From Ichthyophis bannanicus (Eukaryota; Chordata; Amphibia; Gymnophiona; Ichthyophiidae), in NCBI GenBank assembly GCA_033557465.1, contig CM066033.1, forward strand, positions 19,593,080-19,657,079: DNA of 64,000 bases, given 5' to 3'. Below, piece after piece: positions 48,101 to 59,300 of the stretch. A program made the translations under genes and the position numbers. The notes under the pieces are model-generated. The model had not been told where the DNA came from, made no database searches, and was given only the letters and a program-made list of their open reading frames with translations. Every line of letters begins with the position of its first letter. Positions within the stretch are counted from its first letter, which is position 1.

Positions 48101-49966
48101 ATGAAATGGAAAAAAGAGCCAAATGATGAAACCTGGAAACAGCACAAGCACTGGCAAGTCAAATGCAAGGCATTGATAAGGCAGGCAAAGAGAGAATTTG
48201 AGAAGAAGCTTGCTGCGGAAGCAAAAACGCGAAATAAAGACCTTTTCAAGTACATTCATAGCAAAAAACCTGTGAGAGAGTCAGTTGGTCCATTAGATGA
48301 TAAAGGGGTTAAAGGAGCACTAAGAGGCGACAAGGCGATAGCGGAGAGACTGAATGAATTCTTTGCTTCGGTCTTTACTGAGGAAGATGTAGGGATGTTA
48401 CCCACGACTGAAGTGGTATTTAAAGGTGTGGAAGAATTGAAGGAAATATCGATACATCGGGAAGATGTCTTACAACTATTAGATAAACTGAAGAGTAGCA
48501 AATCACCTGGGCCGGATGGTATACATCCAAGGGTGTTGAAAGAACTGAAATTTGAGATTGCAGACCTGCTATCAGTAATCTGTGAACTATCATTAAAATC
48601 ATTTCTAATACCTGAGGATTGGAGGATAGCCAATGTAACACCAATTTTTAAAAAGGGTTCGAGGGGTGATCCGGGAAACTACAGACCGGTGAGCCTGACA
48701 TCAGTACCGGGAAAAATGGTAGAAATCATCATAAAGAATAAAATTACTCAGCATGTAGATAGTCATGACCTAATGGGAGACAGCCAACATGGCTTTAGAC
48801 AAGGAAGATCTTGTCTTACTAATCTGTTATGTTTTTTTGAAGGAGTGAATAAACAGGTGGACAAAGGTGAGTCGGTTGATATTGTGTATCTGGACTTTCA
48901 GAAAGCCTTTGACAAGGTCCCTCATGAGAGACTTTTGGCAAAACTAAAGAGTCATGGGATAGGAGGCAGTGTACTACTGTGGATCAGGAACTGGTTAAAA
49001 GATAGAAAGCAGAGGGTAGGGCTAAATGGCCAATTTTCCCAATGGAGAAAGGTGAATAGTGGTGTACCCCAGGGATCTGTGCTGGGTCCGCTGCTTTTTG
49101 ACATATTCATAAATGACCTGGAAAGTGGAATAACGAGTGAGGTTATCAAATTTGCTGATGACACAAAACTATTTAAAGTTGTTAAAACCCAGGAGGATTG
49201 TGGAAAATTGCAAGAGGATCTTGATAAATTGGAAGACTTGGCATCAAAATGGCAGATGAAATTTAATGTGGAGAAGTGCAAGGTTATGCACCTAGGGAAG
49301 AACAACCCAAACTATGGTTACACGATGCAAGGTTCCACATTAGGAACCACCACCCAGGAAAAAGATTTAGGCGTCCTTGTGGATACCATGTTAAAACCCT
49401 CGGCCCAGTGTGCAGCGGCAGCCAAGAGAGCAAATAGAATGCTAGGTATGATAAGGAAAGGAATGGAAAATAAAACAAAAGATATTATAATGCCTCTATA
49501 TCGTTCCATGGTGAGACCGCACCTTGAATATTGTGTGCAATTCTGGTCGCCGTATCTTAAAAAGGATATAGCTATTTTAGAAAAGGTTCAGAGAAGAGCC
49601 ACCAAAATGGTAAAGGGGATGGAAGGCTACTCCTATGAAGAAAGGCTAAAAAGGTTGGGGCTCTTTAACCTGGAAAAGAGACGGCTGAGGGGAGATATGA
49701 TAGAAGTCTATAAATTAATGAACGGAGTGGAACGGGTAAACGTAGATCGATTGTTTACCTTATCAGAATATAGAAAGACTAGGGGACATGCAATGAAGCT
49801 ACAGGGTAAACTATTTAAGACTAATAAAAGAAAATATTTTTTCACTCAACGTGTAATCAAACTCTGGAATTTGTTACCGGAGGATGTAGTAAAGGCTGTT
49901 AGTGTAGCTGGGTTTAAAAAAGGTTTGGACAAGTTCCTGGAGGAAAGGTCCATAAACCATTATTAA
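48101..49966 (+). CDS. CR1 ORF2 reverse transcriptase part, 621 codons open
   Basis: Longest intact frame in the window. It covers the RT: FKKGSRGDPGNYRPVSL, GDSQHGFRQGRSCLTNLL, DIVYLDFQKAFDKVPH (first catalytic Asp region), VPQGSVLGPLLFDIFIND and FADDTKLF with the catalytic Asp pair at residues 353-354. A C-terminal domain ends LDKFLEERSINHY at TAA. The ATG at 48,101 is not a natural start, since the protein should continue upstream from the endonuclease; the frame break near 48,035 separates them. Confidence 0.9.
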   Translation: MKWKKEPNDETWKQHKHWQVKCKALIRQAKREFEKKLAAEAKTRNKDLFKYIHSKKPVRESVGPLDDKGVKGALRGDKAIAERLNEFFASVFTEEDVGMLPTTEVVFKGVEELKEISIHREDVLQLLDKLKSSKSPGPDGIHPRVLKELKFEIADLLSVICELSLKSFLIPEDWRIANVTPIFKKGSRGDPGNYRPVSLTSVPGKMVEIIIKNKITQHVDSHDLMGDSQHGFRQGRSCLTNLLCFFEGVNKQVDKGESVDIVYLDFQKAFDKVPHERLLAKLKSHGIGGSVLLWIRNWLKDRKQRVGLNGQFSQWRKVNSGVPQGSVLGPLLFDIFINDLESGITSEVIKFADDTKLFKVVKTQEDCGKLQEDLDKLEDLASKWQMKFNVEKCKVMHLGKNNPNYGYTMQGSTLGTTTQEKDLGVLVDTMLKPSAQCAAAAKRANRMLGMIRKGMENKTKDIIMPLYRSMVRPHLEYCVQFWSPYLKKDIAILEKVQRRATKMVKGMEGYSYEERLKRLGLFNLEKRRLRGDMIEVYKLMNGVERVNVDRLFTLSEYRKTRGHAMKLQGKLFKTNKRKYFFTQRVIKLWNLLPEDVVKAVSVAGFKKGLDKFLEERSINHY

Positions 49967-49984
49967 GAAGGGACCCAGGATATC

Positions 49985-50055
49985 AATGCTTGAACCAATA
50001 CAAGCATTGTGGAAACTGTGTCCCTTGGGGAAACTGCTAGGTACGTATGACCTAG
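49985..50055 (+). repeat. CR1 3'UTR hairpins
   Basis: Two perfect inverted repeats: AATGCTTG (49,985) with CAAGCATT (50,001), and CTAGGT (50,037) with ACCTAG (50,050). They recur in the other 3' ends, the first with some changes. They are plausible structures recognised by the CR1 reverse transcriptase; that role is inferred. Confidence 0.6.
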
Positions 50056-50140
50056 ATTGGCCACTGTTGGAAACAGAATACTGGGCTTGATGGACCTTGG
50101 TCTGACCCAGTATGGCATATCTTATGTTCTTATGTTCTAG

Positions 50141-51269
50141 GTGAGTGTAATCAAGCTCTGAGCTTGCTACTACGTCAGAGCTTGGGTGTGTCAGCTCTGC
50201 TCCTCTCTTTCCCTGTTTCTCATGAGCTGTATATGCCCACTAACAGTTTCAAAGGTAAATTCATCCTTTCTATCTATTTGCATAGGCTCTGTGTGGGCTT
50301 CTACAGTCACACCTATCATTATTCTATAGGCAGTTATGAGTCTTGAAGGACTAGAAAAGGGAACTGCTACTTCTGGAGATAGATCTGCAATAGTGAGTAT
50401 ATACTTCTGGGAATTTTTCTGAAGGGACTTCTTTGGATTAAAGATGATTAATCTGTGAACCCACTGTATTTGTTAAATCAGTCAGGGCCTAGTAGCAGCA
50501 GTTTAAGTTTAAATTTAAAACATAGAAGAGAGCTTTCTGGTTAGATTTAGAACCCAGCAGAGAGCCTGTAGTTTAAATTTAATACTCACTCAGGGTATAG
50601 TAGCAGCAAAGTGATTTTAGTTTAAATTTAAAACACAGAAGAGAGCTTTCTGGTTAAATTTAGAACCCAGCAGATAGCTTCTAGTTTAAATTTCATAAGT
50701 CAGAGCCTAGCAGCAGCAAAGAGCTTTAATTTAAATCAAATCAGAATATAACTTAGCATAAAAGGCAAAACAGGGTCAGTATTCTTTGAGCAACAAATAA
50801 ATTCTTCTAGAGACCTTTTCAAAGAGGCCTTCTACCTAGAGGGCAAGAGATCTGTGAAAATTTTCAATAGGTGTTAAAGCCAGGTGGTAGGTCAAAAGGC
50901 CATTTTGAAAGACTCCTTCTATCCAAGCAAGGACTGTTAATCACCCAGGAAGTTGGTCACAGCTTACCTCAGAAGCACAGTACAGGGTACTGTGTAGCAG
51001 CCCTCTTTTAATAAGTCTTGTTTACCACCCACCCACCCCTGGAATAATCGTAGCTTTATAGGTACTTACACATCTTAAAGGAAAGAAAGTGCTCTCAAGT
51101 GTAGCTTGTTATCCAAATCAGTCATACACTAGGGTCCTGAGATTAATTAAGATTCAGGGGAACAAGGTATATTAAACATATTAGGTATACTTTTATTAGT
51201 ATAAGAATCCACAGCAACCCTTAGTAAATAAAGAATTAAAGATCTAAATACAAGCTTAAAACTAAGATG
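50141..51269. other. Spacer between CR1 copies C and D
   Basis: No protein-coding content. It contains the tandem repeat at 50,480-50,740 and AT-rich sequence. Part of it could be 5' untranslated sequence of CR1 copy D; the junction is unclear. Confidence 0.4.
50480..50740 (+). repeat. Tandem repeat, about 108 bp, about 2.4 copies
   Basis: The words tagtagcagca, gtttaaatttaaaaca, agaagagagctttctggtta and tttagaacccagcag recur at about 108-bp spacing. The third copy is partial. It lies about 550 bp upstream of CR1 copy D. Confidence 0.7.
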
Positions 51270-51308
51270 CGGACAGCAGTCCAGCAGTGAGATGGGGGCT
51301 TTCCAGTC

Positions 51309-52179
51309 TTTTGCACTGAGTGTCACATGTATGATTTTCTCCTAGTTGATGAGAGATCTTACCTGTGCACTAGGTGCAAGGAGCTCTTTACTCTCCGGGA
51401 ACGAGTCCGTTCTCTAGAGGCTAGAGTAGCAGACTTGGAAGACACAAGAAAGACAGAGAGGTACATAGACAAGACCTACAGGGATATAGTCCTGAAGTCC
51501 CACCTCCAGTCTGGAAGCAGCCCTGTTGCTATGGAGGAGAGAGGTCACATGAAAGGACAGCATCACCCTGGTGTGGCAGGATGTGATCCTGTAACTAGGA
51601 CCTGTCCTCCAGGTGATGTAAAACCCTCTCACACCGAGGAGGTTTCTCCAGGGCCATGTGCCCATGAGGGAAGGGTTTGGACAGCTGTTATAGTTGGTGA
51701 TTCAATCATTAGGCATGTAGATAGCTGGGTGGCTGGTGGACGTGAGGATCGCCTGGTCACATGCCCTTGGTGCAAAGGTAGCGGACCTCATGCGCCACCT
51801 AGATAAGGTCTTAGATAGTGTTGATGAGGAATCTGCTGTCTTGGTACATGTCGGTACCAATGACATAGGAAAATGGGAAAGGGAGGTTCTGGAGGCTAAA
51901 TTTAGGCTTTTATATAGGAAGTTGAAATCCAGAACTTCCAGGGTAGCATTCTCCAAAATGCTTCCTGTTCCATGCGCAGGACCCAAAAGGCAGGCAGAGC
52001 TCCGGAATCTCAATGCGTGGATAAGACAATGGTGCAAGGATGAGGATTTTGGATTTGTTAGGAACTGGGGAACATTCTGGGGAAAGGAAGGGCTCTTCCG
52101 AAGGGATGGGCTTTACCTTAACCGGGATGGAACTAGGCTGCTGGCATTAACCTTTAAAAAGGAGATAGAGAAGCTTTAA
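51309..52179 (+). pseudogene. CR1 ORF1 (zinc finger, coiled coil, SGNH-esterase-like)
   Basis: The first part gives FCTECHMYDF, LCTRCKELF (two CxxC pairs, a likely zinc-binding module) then a short coiled coil (LRERVRSLEARVADLED). It then reads AVIVGDSIIRHVD. A frame break near 51,760 (one base lost near acatgcccttgg) moves to a second frame with VLVHVGTNDIGK and RRDGLYLNRDG. The His of the last SGNH block is Tyr here, so this esterase would probably be inactive even if the frame were intact. Confidence 0.8.
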
Positions 52180-52305
52180 AACTAGATAATAGGGGAAAGT
52201 TGACAGTCGGCAAAGAGCAGATGGTTCGGAAGAATGTATCCTTGAAGGATACTACCAAAAGCAGAGAGGTTCCAAAAAGAGTAATGTAGCCCAAATGCCC
52301 TGAGT

Positions 52306-55063
52306 ATGGAGCAGACAGAGCTTACAGATTCCAAATTACCCATGCCTACCAATCGCCAAATTAATATGAATAAACTACAGTCTCTAAAATTCTTGTATGC
52401 GAATGCTAGAAGTCTAAAAAATAAGATAGGAGAATTAGAATATATAGCACTAAATGAGAGGTTAGATATGATTGGTATCTCAGGGACATGGTGGAATGAG
52501 GAAAACCAGTGGGACACTGTGATACTTGGGTACAAGCTATATCATAATGATAGAACTGATCAAATTGGTGGAGGGGTTTCGCTCTGTGTTAGAGAGGGCA
52601 TTGAGTCAGAAAGGATTAAAGTTTTGCAGGAAACAAAGTTGGCTGTGGAATCTCTGTGGATTGAAATTCCATGTAAAAGGGGGAAGGCGATGGCAGTGGG
52701 GATCGACCGCCTGGCCAGGATGAACAAATGGATGATGAAATGCTCAAATTAATCAAGGAAGCTAACAAATGTTACAGCACAGTAATAATAATGGGTGATT
52801 TCAATTACCCCGGTATTGACTGGGTCAGTGTCACGGCAGGACATGCTAGGGAGATAAAGTTCCTAGATGAAATAAATGACTGGGTAATAGTGACCATAGC
52901 ATGATCGCATTTGATTTAATTAGTGGAAGAGGGATGGTAAGAAAATCCTCAGTACTACCTTTTAACTTTCGAAAAGGAGACTATGATAAAATGAGGAAAA
53001 TTATTAAGAAAAAACTAAAAGGAGCAGTTGCAAAGGTTAAAGACTTACATCAAGCTTGGGTGTTGTTGAAAAATACTATATTGGAAGCCCAGACCAGCTG
53101 TATTCCACGCTTTAAGAAAAGTGGAAAGAAGTCCAAAAAACTGCCAGCATGGTTTAAAGATGAGTTCAGAGAGGCTGTTGTTGCCAAAAAAGCAACTTTC
53201 AGGAATTGGATAATTGAGCCAAACAACAAAAACTGGAAACAGCACAAGTACTGGCAAGTTAAATGCAAGGCATTTATAAGGCAGGCAAAGGGAGAATTTG
53301 AGAAGCTTGCTGTGGAAGCAAAAATGCATAATAAAGACTTTTTCAAGTACAATCATAGCAAAAAACCTGTGAGAGAGTCAGTTGGTCCATTAGATGATAG
53401 AGGGCTTAAAGGGGCACTAAGAGGCAACAAGGCGATAGCGGAGAGACTGAATGAATTCTTTGCTTTGGTCTTTACTGAGGAAGATGTAGGGATGTTACCC
53501 ATGACTGAAGTGGTATTTAAAGGTGCGGAAGAATTGAAGGAAATATCGATAAATCGGGAAGATGTATTACAACTATTTGATAAACTAAAGAGTAGCAAAT
53601 CACCTGAACCGGATGGTATACATCCAAGGGTGTTGAAAGAACTGAAATTTGAGATTGCAGACCTGCTATTGGTAATCTATGAACTATCATTAAAATCATC
53701 TGTAATACCTGAAGATTGGAGGATGGCCAATGTAACACCAGTTTTTAAAAAGGGTTCCAGGGGTGATCTGGGAAACTACAGACCGGTGAGCCTGACATCA
53801 GTACCAGGAAAAATGGTAGAAACCATCATAAAGAACAAAATTGCTGAACATGTAGATAGTGATGGCTTAATGGGAGACAGCCAACATGGCTTTAGACCAG
53901 GAAGATCTTGTCTTACTAATCTGTTATGTTTAATTGAAGGTGTGAATATACAGGTAGACAAAGGTGAATCAGTTGATATAGTATATTTGGACTTTCAGAA
54001 AGTCTTTTACAAGGTTCCTCATCAGAGACTTTTGGCAAAACTAAAGAGTCATGGGATAGGAGGCAGTGTACTATTGTGGATCAGGAACTGGTTAAAAGAT
54101 AGAAAGCAGAAGGTAGGGCTAAATGGCCTATTTTCCCAATGGAGAAAGGTGAATAGTGGTGTATCTCAGGGATCTGTGCTGGGTCTGCTGCTTTTTGACA
54201 TATTCATAAATGACCTGGATAAAGGAATAACGAGTGAGGTTATCAAATTTGCAGATGACACAAAATTATTTAAAGTTGTTAAAACCCAAGAGGATTGTGG
54301 AAAATTGCAAGAGGATCTGGATACATTGGAAGACTGGGCATCAAAATGGCAGATGAAATTTAATGTGGACAAGAGCAAAGTTATGCACTTAGGGAAGAAC
54401 AACCCAAACTATGGTTACATGATGCAAGGTTCCACATTACGAACCACCACCCAGGAAAAAGATTTAGGCGTCATTATGGATAACATGTTAAAACCCTCTG
54501 CCCAGTGTGCTGCGGCGGTCAAGAGAGCATATAAAATGCTAGGTATCATAAGGAAAGGAATGGAAAATAAAACAAAGGATATTATAATACCTCTATATCG
54601 TTCCATGTTGCGACCACACCTTGAATATTGTGTGCAATTCTGGTCGCCGTATCTTTAAAAGGATATAGCGTTATTAGAAAAGGTTCAGAGAAGAGCCACC
54701 AAAATGGTAAAGGGGATGGAAGGATACTCCTATGAAGAAAGGCTCAAAAGGTTAGGGCTCTTTAATCTGGAAAAGAGACGGCTGAGGGGAGGTATGATAG
54801 AAGTCTATAAATTAATGAACGGAGTGGAACGGGTAAACGTAGATCGATTGTTTACATTATCAGAATATAGAAAGATTAGGGGACATGCAATGAAGCTACA
54901 GGGTAAATTATTTAAGACTAATAAGAGAAAATATTTTTTCACTCAATGTGTAATCAAAGTCTGGAATTTGTTACCAGAGGATGTAGTAAAGGCTGTTAGT
55001 GTAGCTGGGTTTAAAAAAGGTTTGGACAAGTTCCTGGAGGAAAGATCCATAAACCATTATTAA
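52306..55063 (+). pseudogene. CR1 ORF2 with deletion and nonsense codon
   Basis: The endonuclease start (FLYANARSLKNKIGELEYIA) is open to 52,752, where a frame change and a deletion before 52,890 remove much of the endonuclease. From 52,901 the frame is open for 585 codons through the RT (NYRPVSLTSVPGKM, QGSVLGLLLFDIFINDLD, FADDTKLF). A TAA at 54,656 results from a single A-to-T change relative to copy C. The same frame continues to the normal NHY end at 55,063. Confidence 0.85.
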
Positions 55064-55235
55064 AAATGGACCCAGGATATCAATGCTTGACCCAATACAA
55101 GCATTGTGAAACCTATGGCTTTTGGGGAAACTGCTAGGTACGTATGACCTAGATTGGCCACTGTTGGAAACAGGATGCTGGGCTTGATGGACCTTGGTCT
55201 GACCCGGTATGGCATATCTTATCTTCTTATGTTCT

Positions 55236-56704
55236 TATGTTAATGCAAATATGAGACTTCTCTGTCCCAAGCGAGAGTCTGTGAACAAATTACTTCTCAC
55301 TAAACATATTCACTGTACAGGTAGAAAGATTAGAAAATGCCCCTGCTATATACACTTAACAACCATAAGCTGGCAACATTCCCTTTTTTAAAATTAGGAA
55401 AACTGAATTTTCAGAATTATAGAAACATTTGACATTTTGGCAGACAAGAGCAATTGAGTTGTCTGTGATTCTCTTAGATCTCTGCTCTTCCGCACCCCTC
55501 CCTGACATTAAGGGAAATTGTCGCAATCATGCAGTCAGCTAAAATGTTCGTGGGCACTTTTCACCTATGGACTTTGTATCATTCCTCAGAGTTCCCGTAA
55601 AATCAGACTTTTTAAAGTGCACAACATGATGTGGTGTTGTCTCTCCCAACCAAACACCACTCCTTAGTCTACTCACTTTTCCTGTAGTTAAAGACATTTT
55701 GCCCCTATGTACACATTTATTAACATACAGACTGAGAATTTTCAGAGAACCTAAGACCCTGCTGAAATGGATTGGGAAAAGTGCCCTGCCCATGTCTTTC
55801 CAAAGAGAATTTAACTTTCAACCTCTGCTTTTTATTTGGTTATTTCAAATATCCACTGAGCTCTCTAGGAAAAAAAATATCCTTCCTTTTCTTTATTTTG
55901 ACTTAATTTGACAACCCCTTGACCTTGACTTTTCAATCTTTTGAAAAAATTATTCAATTTGGTCTTGTTGAAACCAGGAAAGTATTTGAGATCTTGCATT
56001 TCGTCTCCCTGTTCCCTTTCTTCTTCTTCAGAGGACTCCTTTAGTGTTTCAAGAACCTCAAATTTCAAATCAGGAGTTACCAAGGGAAGAGAACTCTCTC
56101 TCACAGAACCATGAACAATTTTACTTTTGAAAAAGTTCTACTTTTAATTTGTAAACATTAACATTTTGTAAACAGTAAGAATCTTTAGAAATGTAGTCAA
56201 GTATTTTCTGTGAACAAATCTTTAAATGCTTTCAATCCACAGTGGTTTACATTGGGGTATATTTACTAAATGGCAGTCTGCTACCAGCATTTCGTAAACA
56301 TACCTATCTCTTTCAAAAAAAAGGCACGTATTAGTTAACCAGTTTAAAGCTTGAGATTTCTTTACTCTTTAGTAGATTAAAAGTTATGTTCTCACACTGT
56401 CTTTTTTATCTGTAATTTTGCACGTGAATGAGTATTATCACTCAGATAAAGACACTTTTGATTTAAAAAAAAATTCATCTACTAGTGCACTAGTGCTTTG
56501 TCAAGAAAGTGTCACTGTGGCATGTCGGCCACTTATCTCAAATCTTCTTTCCAGGTTCTGCTACTTTCTTGGACATTGGGCGCCTTAGGAACCCCTTGGC
56601 TCCAGTGTTGTCCAGCTGTAGTCAAGATACCCACTTCCTATCTTTAAAAATCAATAAAAGAGACTATTTCCCTGCTAATAATGAACATTTTTATAGGATC
56701 TACA
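55236..56704. other. No gene recognised
   Basis: AT-rich sequence between CR1 copy D and a SINE. Short frames show no domain content. No tandem repeat or RNA gene seen. Confidence 0.4.
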
Positions 56705-56705
56705 A

Positions 56706-56935
56706 GATATAGGGAGGAGCAGCCTAGTGGTTAGAACACTGCCTTGGTAACCAAGCAACCAGGGTTCAGTTCCCACTAGCACTCCTTGTGGCCTTGGGCA
56801 AGTCACTTAACCCTCCACTGCCTCGGAAGAAAGGCCTGGCAATCTACTTCCAGTGACACTGCCAAGAAAACCCAGAAGCTTCTGGGTCACCAGGAGTCAG
56901 GACTGACTCAAAGGCACACATTGCATTTTTACAAG
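56706..56935 (+). mobile_element. tRNA-derived SINE
   Basis: The head has an A-box (cagcctagtggttagaac) and a B-box (ggttcagttcccact) at tRNA spacing, followed by ccttgggcaagtcacttaac and by gtcaccaggagtcaggactg, a body motif common in vertebrate tRNA-SINEs. It is not a functional tRNA: the cloverleaf is not completed. Confidence 0.8.
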
Positions 56936-57160
56936 ATATATGCAGCGCTGCACAGACACATGTAAAAGACGGCCTCTGCTCATCAGAGCTTACAATCTAG
57001 TCAAGACAGACAACACAATAGCTGTAGACATGGGATACATCTAGGGGGAATGGTAAGGAAACACAAAGGAGATCAGGTGAGTCAAGATCCAAAAGCAGCA
57101 GCGAAAAGGTGAGTTTTCAGCCTTAATTTGAAATAGGTCAGAGAAGGCACCTGATGTGTA
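56936..57160 (+). repeat. Old interspersed repeat (cagcgctgcacag ... gagcttacaatct)
   Basis: The combination agcgctgcacag and cagagcttacaatctagt recalls a widespread vertebrate interspersed repeat end. I cannot give a family name. It directly follows the SINE. Confidence 0.45.
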
Positions 57161-58197
57161 GACTCAGGAATTTGTTACAGGCACCATGGCCAAGGTCCCT
57201 CCCCTTTTCCTCCTGTCACCAACTGCTCCGTTTTGTTCTATGCTCCTGGTAACCGAGGCCCTTTCTCTCCGTGGTACCTCTCCCCACCCCCTTTTTCTTC
57301 GGTGAGGTTCCGCCTGGGGTGCTGAACTCTCCCCCATCCCTGCCCCTCGGGCGGACCTCGCCGCCGGTCGAGAAAGGAAGGGGGCAAGTGGCTCTGCCTC
57401 CTTCCCTTTATCTCCGGCACAGCCCCCCTTCCCTCCCTCATCTTTCTTGACTGCTTCCTTGGAGGCCCTTCCGCATCTGGCCAGCCTGTTATGGGACCCA
57501 ATCAGTGCCAGCCCACCATTAAGTTCTGATTCCCCATACATTCATACACACACATATTCCTTATTTGTCCTGTTTCCTTATTTGATACTTCATTTCAACT
57601 AGTTAGCCTTTCATTTTAAAGGTTTTAGACTGTACTGAACCCTTTCATTTATTTTTAATGTGACTGCCAGTCTGTTTTTTTATTTTCATTTTCAACCCCT
57701 TTTTCCTTTTTATTTGGCCCCTCAGCATCACCTTGATACCATGGCAAACCTGGGCAGCCAGAAAGCAAGCTCCCCCTGCCTCCATTCAACACAAATTCAG
57801 GCCGAATCTGCCCTGCTTTTAAAAGCATGGTCAGGCATTTTTAAACTTTTTTCTCTGCCACTACAATCAGATTACACATTGCCTGATAGCCAGCTGATTA
57901 CACTCTTTATTCCATTTCTATTCGTAAGAGTTTCCAATTGTGTGATCTTCTCCCTGAAAGAAATTGTGATATATGGCTGCTTCTTGGGATGTGATATGTG
58001 CACAACTCTGGCCTCTTGATTTCCTGCATAGATCTAATGAAAAATGTGTCTGAGTATCCAGTTAAATCTAAAAGTGCAATACCTGTGCAGAAAGATTTAG
58101 GACAGTTATACTGTATGTGTGGATGGAATTTCCAGGAAACGTTTAGCTAAAAATCTAGCTCAGGGGCTGATGCACTGCTTTGTGGGATCTCCTATAA
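57161..58197. other. No gene recognised
   Basis: Includes a GC-rich pyrimidine-biased stretch (57,180-57,480) that gives a spurious Arg/Gly-rich minus-strand frame, then AT-rich sequence with no domain-like frame. Confidence 0.4.
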
Positions 58198-58240
58198 CAG
58201 CGATGGCGAACCTATGGCACGCGTGCCAGCTGTGGCACGC
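58198..58240 (+). repeat. hAT left terminal inverted repeat and subterminal region
   Basis: Starts cagcgatggcgaacctatgg with several GGCACGCG/GTGCC words following, likely transposase binding repeats. The right end (61,605-61,649) has related words (gggcactcgggctc) and ends catcactg. Confidence 0.8.
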
Positions 58241-58300
58241 GAAGGCCTTGCAGCTGGCACGCGGGAAGGTCCGCAATTAAGATATGCGGCGCGGCGGGAG

Positions 58301-59277
58301 GTGAGTGTGCTGGTGTCTGCTTTGCAGCTCATCTGGCAATGTGTTCCTCGCGGCGCCGCCTCTAGCTGCCTGAACCGCCGTGGGGCTGTGAGAAACAAAG
58401 TCTCACTCCCCGCCTCCGCCTCTGAACCCGCCCAGGTCCTCGCCTGCAGCACCGAGCGTTCTTCTGTCACGCCCTCCCACCCTGGTGGGAGACTTGAGGA
58501 GAACAGGAGACGCAATCTGCATTCTACATCAATAATTATTAGGTAAAACTTCTACTTTGCCCTACCTGTGCTGCCTAGGTTTAATTGGACCAATAATACT
58601 AATGTTAATTATAATTATAAACTTATCTGGGCTTCTTTTTAAAAACCTATTAAATTATCTGGCTATTTGTCTAGGTGTCCAGGTTAGGGTTGCCACCTGT
58701 GTTCGGGTTTGTGATAAGGCTGTTGTCTATGTTTTCTATTTGGTGTCCGGTTTCTGATGGGATTTCATTTATTCATTTGCCATTTGTTTGGGTTTGGCCA
58801 CAAGAAAAGGTAGTAACCCTAGTCGTGAGCCATGTCTTGATCTAATTAATGGTAGATTTACCTCATTTATGAACATTTTACAAGGATTAACCTCAGTCCA
58901 GTTATTCATGGTTATTAAATCACAATGAGTCAATTTGATTAACTGCTATTACTGTATCTCAAATCATACTTCAAGATTGATGCATATGGATCGGCAGCAG
59001 GAAAAATCGTTGCATCGAGAAAACTAGTGAATCATTGCACCCCAGCACTATTGTATAATGACAGAATGGCTTTTTAATTGGGTTTCATTTGTGTCACCCA
59101 TTAGTTTAAAAAAAAATTACATCAAATGTTAACAACTAAACAGGTATATTTTTTGACCAAAACAGATGTCTACAATTAATAAAATTCCTCAATCACATAT
59201 TTTTTTATATGGGAACGGATTTGTATACAGCACTTCATGAGTTTTTTTTTTATTATACAAATTTTATCTTTTTGTAG
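58301..59277 (+). other. Predicted 5'UTR intron of the hAT transposase gene
   Basis: A strong donor (GGAG/GTGAGT at 58,301) lies in GC-rich leader sequence. A pyrimidine-rich acceptor, attttatctttttgtag, ends at 59,277, just 23 bp before the transposase ATG at 59,301. The 977-nt stretch has only unrelated short frames. Confidence 0.55.
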
Positions 59278-59300
59278 ACTTGAAGTCTTGAACAAAGAAA

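Larger units (their letters stand above)
46222..50140 (+). mobile_element. CR1 LINE, nearly full length (copy C)
   Basis: Contains most of ORF1, all of ORF2 and the 3'UTR ending in TTATGTTCTTATGTTC. The 3' end holds the hallmark gggcttgatggaccttgg and tctgacccagtatggcat shared with vertebrate CR1. Compared with copy D it lacks the first about 130 bp of ORF1. CR1 moves by target-primed reverse transcription, so 5' truncation is usual. Confidence 0.95.
51270..55235 (+). mobile_element. CR1 LINE, long copy with ORF1 start (copy D)
   Basis: Carries the ORF1 N-terminus missing from copy C, most of ORF2 and the 3' end with TTATCTTCTTATGTTCTTATG. An internal deletion at about 52,880 removes about 115 bp of the endonuclease region relative to copy C. 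It is more diverged than copies B and C. Confidence 0.9.

Noticed and set aside
56706..56800. Functional tRNA gene
   Set aside because: A and B boxes are present but the cloverleaf is not completed and a SINE body follows.
57164..57541. 125-codon minus-strand Arg/Gly-rich frame
   Set aside because: Produced by a GC-rich pyrimidine-biased stretch; no recognisable domain or gene context.
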